A stretch of DNA of 64,000 nt from Anoxynatronum sibiricum (lineage in GTDB: Bacteria > Bacillota > Clostridia > Peptostreptococcales > Tindalliaceae), in assembly GCF_039414295.1 (NCBI RefSeq), contig NZ_JBCITM010000003.1, positions 124,001 through 188,000 on the forward strand, written 5' to 3'. Both the position numbers and the translations under genes were made by a program. Below are positions 1 through 6,564 of this stretch, piece after piece (within the stretch, counting starts at the first letter, position 1; every line of letters begins with the position of its first letter). Below the pieces are notes generated by a model that saw nothing but the letters and a program-made list of their open reading frames with translations, was not told where the DNA came from and searched no databases.

Positions 1-498
1 TTCCAGGGGAGTTTTTTTTCATTTGAAGTTTGGTCGGAAGGGCTTCTGGGAGGGCTGGCAATGGTATTTCGCTTTATCAATGTCATCGGATCAAGCTATT
101 TGTTTGTTGCCATCACGAATCCCAATCAACTGGCGTACACACTGATGCAGGCTGGTCTTCCTTATCGGGCAGGCTTCATGCTGATCACAGCACTGAGATT
201 CATCCCGCTGTTTCATCTGGAACTAAATCAAATCAAAAACGCTCAGATGGCCAAAGGAATCGATCTTGAGGGGTTATCGCCTGCCAAACTGGTGCGCAGT
301 ATTCGATACTTGTTAGTACCATTGGTGATCTCGGTACTGGGAAGAGTGGATACACTGACGGTATCCATGGAAATAAGAGCTTTTGGTTTGACGGATCACA
401 GAGAGTATCGGGAAACGCTGTTAATGTCAAAAGCAGAGAAAAGGGGGATGGCTGTGATTCCCCTGGTTTTTGGAATCATCTGGGCGGCTTTGAGATAA
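1..498 (+). CDS. ecfT: ECF transporter transmembrane component EcfT (5' end outside window)
   Basis: The frame is open from base 1, so the N-terminus lies upstream; 165 C-terminal residues remain. They hold hydrophobic segments and the motif MEIRAFG, which matches the Ala-Arg-Gly-type coupling motifs by which EcfT contacts the ATPases of energy-coupling factor transporters. EcfT is a membrane protein that joins two ATPases to a substrate-binding S component. The ATPase genes are not in the window and may lie just upstream. The next gene starts within 30 bases, so it shares this transcript, and an S-component-like gene sits 2 kb downstream behind a Moco riboswitch. Family assignment is fairly sure; the substrate is unknown, though the context suggests a molybdenum, tungsten or pterin compound. 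Confidence 0.8.
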   Translation, partial: FQGSFFSFEVWSEGLLGGLAMVFRFINVIGSSYLFVAITNPNQLAYTLMQAGLPYRAGFMLITALRFIPLFHLELNQIKNAQMAKGIDLEGLSPAKLVRSIRYLLVPLVISVLGRVDTLTVSMEIRAFGLTDHREYRETLLMSKAEKRGMAVIPLVFGIIWAALR

Positions 499-525
499 GA
501 TGGTATGATGGAAGGGGTTGATGGC

Positions 526-1485
526 GTGAGGATGACTCATTGGCGCAGATGTGGCTGTTTGGCGGGCAAGACCATTTTTATGGCAGGCGTGTTGCTGTTA
601 CTGTTGCTGATGATGAGCTGCATGACCGGCTGCGGAATAGAAAAAGAGGTGGAACCGGCAGAAGAAGTAACGCGGGAGACTGCTGCTGAACAGCAAGTTT
701 CTGAAGCGGTGGAAGAAATCCATGTGCCTGACGAGTTGGAGGCACCTGACGAAGCAGTTGAATCCAGTGATCCCAAGGATTTTCATGAGGCTGGAAAAGC
801 AGTTGACGAAACTGACAAAATTGAAGCCACTAACAGCCACTCTGATGATAACGAATCAGAAGGGTCTAAAATCATAGTTTCTTCCGAAGATTATGAACCA
901 GTGGAAGCTTCTGAAAAAGAGTTTCGGGAGATGACACCTCGGGTTCAAGCTGAACCGGGGGCACTTATCATTACTGGAGACGGATTGGAAAATGAGCTGG
1001 TGCTGAATCCTTCTGAATGGCAGTTGAATCACCCCTGGTGGACAGAACGCTATTATTCTTCCAATAATAATTTGGGATTCCATAAAATATGGTTGGTGAA
1101 AGGGTATGACCTGGGATCCCTTTTGAAAGAAGCTGGATTAAAAACTGATGAGGATTACTTGATCACCTTTGAATCTGCTGATGGGGTGATTTACAGCGAG
1201 AAGTGGAGCTCTCTTCAGAATCGCTACTACTTCTCAGACTTAACGACAGATACAGGCCAGCTCATTGGACCGCTCATCGGCTTCTATCGAAAAGAAGTCT
1301 TCGATGCCATTGAACCACAACCGCCAGTGCACTGGCAGACCCAAGAGCTGACAGCTTCAGATCGTGACCCTCAGTGGCCCAGGCTATACATGGGGCAGCA
1401 ACAGGATCATCCCAGTGATATTAATCAGCCAATGTTTCTCAGGGAGCTGGTGCGTATTGTGGTGGGACAGGAACGAAAGGAGTGA
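526..1485 (+). CDS. Lipoprotein with a sulfite-oxidase-fold (molybdopterin-binding-like) domain
   Basis: A GTG at 526 lies 8 bases after GAAGGGG and is the best start; an ATG at 505 is in frame but lacks a ribosome site. The N-terminus has a hydrophobic run ending in SCMTGC, a lipobox, so the protein is probably anchored outside the membrane. An acidic, Glu-rich linker of about 100 residues follows. The C-terminal 180 residues resemble the Oxidoreductase molybdopterin-binding domain (Pfam PF00174 type): a strand ending GDGLENELVL, then YSSNNNLGFHKIW, a KGYDLGSLLKEAG helix, RYYF and RLYMGQ near the end. The mature domain contains no cysteine, so the usual Mo-ligating Cys of sulfite oxidases is absent. 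It may bind a cofactor rather than catalyse. The neighbour downstream is a shorter paralogue, which points to tandem duplication. Confidence 0.7.
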   Translation: MRMTHWRRCGCLAGKTIFMAGVLLLLLLMMSCMTGCGIEKEVEPAEEVTRETAAEQQVSEAVEEIHVPDELEAPDEAVESSDPKDFHEAGKAVDETDKIEATNSHSDDNESEGSKIIVSSEDYEPVEASEKEFREMTPRVQAEPGALIITGDGLENELVLNPSEWQLNHPWWTERYYSSNNNLGFHKIWLVKGYDLGSLLKEAGLKTDEDYLITFESADGVIYSEKWSSLQNRYYFSDLTTDTGQLIGPLIGFYRKEVFDAIEPQPPVHWQTQELTASDRDPQWPRLYMGQQQDHPSDINQPMFLRELVRIVVGQERKE

Positions 1486-2045
1486 AATCATTGAAGGATT
1501 ATTATGATCCGGCCCATGAACCGGGAAGTGTCGTGGTTTCTGGAACGGCCTTAAAGCGACCAGTGGTGCTGAACCCATCTCAGTGGACACTGGCAAATCA
1601 ACACTTTCAGGAAGTTTTTTTCTCATCCAACAATCATTTGGGATTTCACAAAATCTGGCGAGTGAAAGGGTATTCTCTTCTGGGGTTGCTTCAGACAGGT
1701 GATGTGACGGTCAATCCTCAACTTGCCATAACCTTCTTCGCCAGCGACGGGCTCACTTATCAATCATCGCTGGGAGCACTGACCAACCGTTATTATTACC
1801 CCGGCCTCACCCTCGCCAACGAAACCAGGGTTGACCCTGTGATTGCTCTTTATGCAGCTGCAATGTTTGATGATCAGGTACCGCAAGGGCCAGTCCAGTG
1901 GACACCGCGCCCACTGACGGAAGACGATTATGACCGACAGCGTCCAAGACTGTTCATGGGACAACGGAAGGGTGACCCCAGTGATGATAATCAACCCTGG
2001 TTTCTGGGCAATCTTGTCGAAATCGAAGTGAATTGTCAAGAATAA
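1482..2045 (+). CDS. Second sulfite-oxidase-fold domain protein, without signal peptide
   Basis: The GTG start overlaps the stop of the previous gene (GTGA), a translational coupling arrangement; a TTG at 1491 is an alternative start. The 187 residues align end to end with the C-terminal domain of the preceding lipoprotein: GTALKRPVVLNPSQW, FSSNNHLGFHKIWRVKGYSL, then ASDGL, RYYYPGL and RPRLFMGQ. There is no signal peptide or linker, so it should stay in the cytoplasm unless it is carried by the partner. Its only Cys is three residues from the end, so again no Mo-ligating Cys is present. The pair may hold molybdopterin or a related ligand on the two sides of the membrane next to EcfT, but that role is inference. 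Confidence 0.68.
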   Translation: MKSLKDYYDPAHEPGSVVVSGTALKRPVVLNPSQWTLANQHFQEVFFSSNNHLGFHKIWRVKGYSLLGLLQTGDVTVNPQLAITFFASDGLTYQSSLGALTNRYYYPGLTLANETRVDPVIALYAAAMFDDQVPQGPVQWTPRPLTEDDYDRQRPRLFMGQRKGDPSDDNQPWFLGNLVEIEVNCQE

Positions 2046-2206
2046 GGGGCTTGTCACATTTAACGTTGGAAAAATCGAACCATCATAAGTATCATGTGTG
2101 CTTTGGCAGGAGAAAAAGAGCCAACGAATAGCATTTTCACGAATGCTGAAAAAAACTACTAAAAAAATGACGCAAATGTTATAATTGAGGGAAAAATGAT
2201 AATAGA

Positions 2207-2235
2207 TTGACAATCTGATCGTTCTTTGCTATCAT
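2207..2235 (+). promoter_or_regulatory. Promoter of the Moco-riboswitch/aldehyde oxidoreductase operon
   Basis: TTGACA at 2207-2212 and TATCAT at 2230-2235 are separated by 17 bases, close to the sigma-A consensus. The start point would lie about 20 bases before the riboswitch aptamer. The stretch 2046-2206 before it shows no gene or clear terminator. Confidence 0.75.
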
Positions 2236-2253
2236 TTAATCAATCTTCATAGA

Positions 2254-2395
2254 ATGACTCCGAGCTAGAAAACCTACAACACAAGTCATGGTTTTCTAGC
2301 CTGTAGGGTATTGCTGGAAACGGCAGTGCCTCCCAGTGTGGAAAGGAGGAAATGGCTGAGGCGTAGGCAGGATTTCACGTCTTTGGTTGCGGTGC
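2254..2395 (+). promoter_or_regulatory. Moco riboswitch 1 (aptamer)
   Basis: The RNA carries the core of the moco_RNA_motif: ACTCCGAG, then CCTGTAGGGTA, TGGAAACGGC, GTGCCTCCC and GTGTGGAAAGGAG followed by GGCTGAGGC. Three more copies with the same core occur at 17.1, 22.0 and 24.9 kb. The class senses molybdenum cofactor, and some variants are thought to sense the tungsten form. An intrinsic terminator follows at once, so control is most simply by premature termination. It leads into the S-component-like gene and probably the whole aldehyde oxidoreductase cluster. Exact aptamer ends are estimated. Confidence 0.9.
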
Positions 2396-2413
2396 CGTTT
2401 AATGGAACGGTTC

Positions 2414-2445
2414 AAAACTCCTTTGCACAACAAGGGAGTTTTTTG
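2414..2445 (+). terminator. Intrinsic terminator, expression platform of riboswitch 1
   Basis: AAACTCC and GGGAGTTT flank a short loop and are followed by six T. It sits between the aptamer and the first gene of the operon. Confidence 0.8.
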
Positions 2446-2492
2446 TGTGCTTTAACAGATGTTCTCTAATATGAAAAGGATGGTGATTTCCA

Positions 2493-3029
2493 ATGACAGA
2501 ACCTGTACAAAAAAATGCCGGCATACTTCATCACCAATTAACGAAATCAGCAGTATTATTGGCCTTGGCACTTATTTTTCAAATTGGGTTCATGCCATTT
2601 GCCCAACCAGTTGTAGGGCCTTTAGTCAATATGACCTTGCTGTTGGCCGTGTTGACTGTGGGTCCTTTCCACGCGGTAATGATCGGCTGTATAACCCCGG
2701 TAATGGCATTTATGCTTGGCATTATGCCAATGCCTTTGCTGGTACCTGTTGTGGTGCTGGGGAATGCGGCGTTTATCACTGTTTTTTATGGGGCTGCAAT
2801 CAAGATGAAACGAATCAATCAAATGATGGCGCTGGTGGCAGCAGCGTTGTTTAAATACGCCATCATGGCGTCTTCTATTCGTTTGATTGCTGCTCAGTTT
2901 ATGCCTGGAATGCCGGACAGGCTGATTCATGCTTTTTCTCTGCCTCAGTTTTATACTGCAATGCTGGGAGGAATGCTGGCACTTTTGATAGGTCGATATT
3001 TGCCGAAGGAGTACACTTCTGCTGATTGA
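2493..3029 (+). CDS. ECF transporter S-component-like membrane protein
   Basis: The 178-residue protein is very hydrophobic with about five or six membrane spans, the size and character of ECF S components. The region after the cytoplasmic N-terminus (residues 15-35, LTKSAVLLALALIFQ) resembles the first helix of such proteins, where contact with EcfT is made. It is the first gene behind a Moco riboswitch, which implies that its substrate relates to Mo or W cofactor supply. The EcfT gene upstream supplies a possible partner. The AAAAGGA site lies 12 bases before the ATG, a little far. I do not recognise a specific S-component subfamily, so the substrate remains open. Confidence 0.68.
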   Translation: MTEPVQKNAGILHHQLTKSAVLLALALIFQIGFMPFAQPVVGPLVNMTLLLAVLTVGPFHAVMIGCITPVMAFMLGIMPMPLLVPVVVLGNAAFITVFYGAAIKMKRINQMMALVAAALFKYAIMASSIRLIAAQFMPGMPDRLIHAFSLPQFYTAMLGGMLALLIGRYLPKEYTSAD

Positions 3030-3143
3030 TAGAAGAACAATTGGTATCAATAATGAGATGAATAAATGTGGAAAAAAGAGAGTGGTTTTAAATTAAATTG
3101 TTAATTAATTAACTATTTCTGCCTGGGATGGGGAGGCATAATC

Positions 3144-3563
3144 ATGAAAATTGCTGCCGCAGCACATGGTTGCGACACAAAGGCTGTCATCGGAAAGCGT
3201 CTGCAGACCGAGGATACACTTTTTATTCTTGAACTGGATGACGATACCGGTGAGTTGATGACAGCTGATCCGATGCCGAAAACAGCATCTATACTGGAAC
3301 TGGCATTGCTGATTGTTGAAAATGACTGTGAAGCTGTGATCTCTGGAATCATTGAAAAAGAAGGATTTGATATTCTGGCAAAAGAGCAGGTTACCCGTTA
3401 TAAAGGGACAGGTCTGACTGTTTTGGAGGCAGTTGAAAAAATGGCTGGCCGGCAGCTGGAACTCTTCACCCATGCAGAGGGTGAATCTCACAGCCATGAA
3501 CATGGAGCTCTCTATGGTCAAAGTGAAATAAGAAACAGCAAAGGTAAGAGAGAAGAGGGTTGA
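3144..3563 (+). CDS. NifX-like (dinitrogenase FeMo-cofactor-type) domain protein with His-rich tail
   Basis: The 139 residues look like the ribonuclease-H-like fold of NifX/NafY/NifB C-terminal domains (Pfam PF02579 type): KIAAAAHG at the start, a central strand-helix with CEAVISGII, and a glycine-rich YKGTGLTVLEAVE end. Members of that family bind iron-molybdenum cofactors or their precursors. No nitrogenase gene is near. The tail HAEGESHSHEHG could bind metal. GGGGAGG lies 8 bases before the ATG. It sits between the S-component-like gene and the aldehyde oxidoreductase in the same orientation, so a role in handling Mo or Fe is plausible but inferred. Confidence 0.62.
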   Translation: MKIAAAAHGCDTKAVIGKRLQTEDTLFILELDDDTGELMTADPMPKTASILELALLIVENDCEAVISGIIEKEGFDILAKEQVTRYKGTGLTVLEAVEKMAGRQLELFTHAEGESHSHEHGALYGQSEIRNSKGKREEG

Positions 3564-3656
3564 CAGCGATTGAATGGATACTCTGAAAGGGGTCGATACA
3601 AGACACAGATAAGATGGAAGGTCATATGTTCCACACAAAAAGGAGGCTGGTGCAAA

Positions 3657-6410
3657 ATGGCAGAAGAAATGAAAAAAATGTGTCGAAAAGTGCTTCATGT
3701 CAATGGGAATGAAATCAGTTTAGTCGTTGATTCTGAAGATCTTCTCTCCAATGTCATCCGAAAGCAGCTTGGACTAACGGGTACAAAAGTAGGATGTAAA
3801 GCCGGACAGTGCGGTATTTGTTCAGTGATTCTTAACGGTAAAGTGGTGCGATCCTGTGTTGTTAAAATGAAAAAAGTGGAAAACGGTTCCATCATTACCA
3901 CCATCGAAGGCGTTGGAAACAAAGATCACATGCATCCATTGCAGGTGGCCTTTGCCAAACATGGTTCTGCTCAATGCGGTTTCTGTACTCCTGGATTTAT
4001 TGTTTCGGCCAAAGGGCTGCTGGAAGAGAACCAGTCACCAACAAGGCAGGAAGTAAGAGAATGGTTCCAGAAGCACAGAAATGTGTGTCGGTGCACAGGC
4101 TATAAGCCCATTGTTGATGCAGTCATGGATGCAGCCAAAGTGATCCGTGGTGAAATGGATGTGGAAGCCCTGCTTTACCAACACAAAGCAGGCGACTCGA
4201 TTTTAGGCTCATGGATCCCCCGGCCTTCAGCACTGGCAAAAGTCAGCGGAACGTACGATTATGGTGCAGATCTGGGACTTAAAATGCCCCCAGAGACACT
4301 GCATCTTGAACTGGTACAGGCAAAAGTGTCACACGCCCTTATCAAGAGCATTGATACCAGCGAAGCTGAGAAAATGCCAGGGGTGGAAGCTGTTTTAACA
4401 CATAAGGATGTTCAAGGGACCAATCGAATCAATGGCATGGCGCTGTTCCCATGGAACAAAGGCGATGGCTTTGACAGACCAATTCTGTGTGACGAAAAAG
4501 TGTTCCAGTTTGGAGATGCACTGGCCATTGTCTGTGCCGACACACCTGAACATGCAAAAGCGGCTGCGGAAAAAGTCGTGGTGGAGCTGGAAGAGTTACC
4601 AGCCTATATGAATGCGCCTGAGGCAATGGCAGATGATGCCATTGAAATTCACCCCGGTACACCCAATGTGTATTTCGAACAGCCAACCATCAAGGGTGAA
4701 GAGACGAAGCCAATCTTTGAAAAAGCAGCACATGTTGCCGAAGCCAGCTATTATACCACCAGGCAGCCTCACCTGATTTTAGAACCCGATGTGGGATTTG
4801 GTTATTATGATGAAGAGGGCAGACTGACCATCCATTCCAAAAGCATTTGCCTGTATGTACACATTGAAATGATTCGGGAAGCATTGGGAATCGAAGCAGA
4901 AAATATCAGACTGATTCAAAACAATATGGGAGCCACCTTTGGTTATAAGCTGAGTCCAACCAATGAAGCATTGTTGGGTGTTGCCGTCATGGCAACGGGA
5001 AAACCGTGCTATCTTGAATTTGATATGTTCCAGACCATTACCTATACGGGCAAACGTTCTTCATCTTATACAGATATTCGTATGGCAGCTGATGAAGAAG
5101 GCATGCTGACAGGAATGGAATACGATATCATTTTTGATCACGGAGCCTACTCTGAATGGGGCGACTGCCTGGCATTCAAAGGCAATATGTTTGTGGGTGC
5201 CGGTTATGATATCAAAAATATTCGGGGCAAATCATCGGCTGTGTGCACCAATCATGCCTATGGAACAGCATTCAGATCATACGGATCGCCACAGGCCCTT
5301 TTTGCCAGTGAATGTCTGGTGGATGAGTTGGCAGCGAAGATGGGAATGGATCCTTTTGAAATGCGCTATAAGAACGTTTATCGACCAGGGGCCACCACAC
5401 CGGTGGGTGCCACGCCAGAGGTGTTCACCTGGCCGGAGATGTTTGATTATCTGAGACCGCATTATGAGAAAGCAGTTAAAGAGGCGAAAGCCAAGTCAGC
5501 AGAAACGAAAAAATATGGTGTGGGATTATCACTGGCAAACTATTGTGTAGGCGGTGACTTTGCAGACTTTTCAGAAGCCTGGGCCGAGCTTTTGCCAGCC
5601 GGAGGGGTAGCCATTTACAATTGCTGGCAAGACCATGGACAGGGATCAGACATGGGTACATTGGCGATTGCTCATGAATCATTAAGACCTTTGGGGATTC
5701 CGCTGGAAAAAATACAGCTGGTGATGAATGATACAGCCATTTGCCCTGACGGTGGTGTTTCTGCAGGCAGTCGTGGACAGGTATTCTTCGGAAATGCCAT
5801 CAAACACGCCTGTGAAAAGTTGATTGAAGCGATGAAAAAAGAAGATGGCACTTTCCGATCTTATGAAGAAATGGCCAACGAAGGGCTTGATCTGAGGTAT
5901 GTGGGCAACTTTGCTTCAGGTGCATACTGTGCGATGATTGACAAGGATACGGGCCAGGGAACACCAATGATGCAGTACATGTATGGCATTGTCATGTCAG
6001 AGGTTGAAGTGGATGTGACCACAGGTAAAACAACCGTGAACAAAATGACATTGGTGACTGACTGTGGGACGATCATCAATAAGACGGTGGTGGATGGACA
6101 GATGTATGGCGGTTTGGTTCAAGGCATTGGGCTGGCGCTCTCAGAAGATTTTGAGGACTTGTCCCGGCACACGAATCTGGCCCGCTGCGGCATACCCACC
6201 ATCATGGATGCGCCGGATGAAATGGAAGTGGTGTATTTTGAAACACCCAGAGAGCATGGCCCCTTTGGAGCATCCGGTGTTGGTGAGCTGCCATTGAGTT
6301 CTCCCCATGCCTCCATTATCAATGCCATTTATCAGGCATGCGGGGCCCGTATTCGGGAACTTCCAGCGTTGCCGGAAAAAGTATTGGCTGCCCTTCAGGA
6401 AATTGAATAA
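3657..6410 (+). CDS. mop: Molybdenum-containing aldehyde oxidoreductase (Mop type)
   Basis: This 917-residue xanthine oxidase family enzyme is built like Desulfovibrio gigas Mop. An N-terminal plant-type [2Fe-2S] domain carries CKAGQCGICSV and a later Cys; a helical [2Fe-2S] domain carries QCGFCTPGF and CRCTGY; two large Mo-binding domains follow without an FAD domain. The C-terminal GVGELPLSSPHASI holds the conserved active-site Glu, and RELPALPEKVL also matches Mop. It should oxidise aldehydes to carboxylic acids in the cytoplasm and pass electrons to a flavodoxin or ferredoxin-type partner. The ATG at 3657 lies 10 bases after AAAAGGAGG; an upstream in-frame ATG at 3570 lacks one. The downstream cluster supplies its maturation and redox partners. 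Confidence 0.93.
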   Translation: MAEEMKKMCRKVLHVNGNEISLVVDSEDLLSNVIRKQLGLTGTKVGCKAGQCGICSVILNGKVVRSCVVKMKKVENGSIITTIEGVGNKDHMHPLQVAFAKHGSAQCGFCTPGFIVSAKGLLEENQSPTRQEVREWFQKHRNVCRCTGYKPIVDAVMDAAKVIRGEMDVEALLYQHKAGDSILGSWIPRPSALAKVSGTYDYGADLGLKMPPETLHLELVQAKVSHALIKSIDTSEAEKMPGVEAVLTHKDVQGTNRINGMALFPWNKGDGFDRPILCDEKVFQFGDALAIVCADTPEHAKAAAEKVVVELEELPAYMNAPEAMADDAIEIHPGTPNVYFEQPTIKGEETKPIFEKAAHVAEASYYTTRQPHLILEPDVGFGYYDEEGRLTIHSKSICLYVHIEMIREALGIEAENIRLIQNNMGATFGYKLSPTNEALLGVAVMATGKPCYLEFDMFQTITYTGKRSSSYTDIRMAADEEGMLTGMEYDIIFDHGAYSEWGDCLAFKGNMFVGAGYDIKNIRGKSSAVCTNHAYGTAFRSYGSPQALFASECLVDELAAKMGMDPFEMRYKNVYRPGATTPVGATPEVFTWPEMFDYLRPHYEKAVKEAKAKSAETKKYGVGLSLANYCVGGDFADFSEAWAELLPAGGVAIYNCWQDHGQGSDMGTLAIAHESLRPLGIPLEKIQLVMNDTAICPDGGVSAGSRGQVFFGNAIKHACEKLIEAMKKEDGTFRSYEEMANEGLDLRYVGNFASGAYCAMIDKDTGQGTPMMQYMYGIVMSEVEVDVTTGKTTVNKMTLVTDCGTIINKTVVDGQMYGGLVQGIGLALSEDFEDLSRHTNLARCGIPTIMDAPDEMEVVYFETPREHGPFGASGVGELPLSSPHASIINAIYQACGARIRELPALPEKVLAALQEIE

Positions 6411-6451
6411 TCATCTCAGATGTTCCTGGTATTGCTGAAGACCTGATGGGA

Positions 6452-6560
6452 GGAAACGAGCAGGGGAAATGTCAGCGTATGATTCCCCTGCCTTTACATC
6501 ATGGCGGATAGTGAAATGAAAGGGCTGTGTGAACTGCCTTTCAGCTTTTAAGGAGTGACG
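6452..6560 (+). other. Intergenic double hairpin between aldehyde oxidoreductase and its operon
   Basis: Two hairpins lie here. The first pairs GCAGGGGA with TCCCCTGC (about 6460-6492) and the second pairs TGAAAGG with CCTTTCA (about 6518-6545), followed by GCTTTT. Neither has a long T tract, so they look like partial terminators or processing/stability elements rather than full stops. No gene is visible in the gap. Confidence 0.5.
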
Positions 6561-6564
6561 TTGC

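Noticed and set aside
1764..2213. Minus-strand open frame of 149 residues across the SUOX-fold gene end
   Set aside because: It overlaps a well-supported gene, has no ribosome site and a composition unlike a real protein.
3105..3698. Minus-strand frame of 197 residues opposite the NifX-like gene
   Set aside because: It is the antisense of a supported gene and has no domain or start signal.
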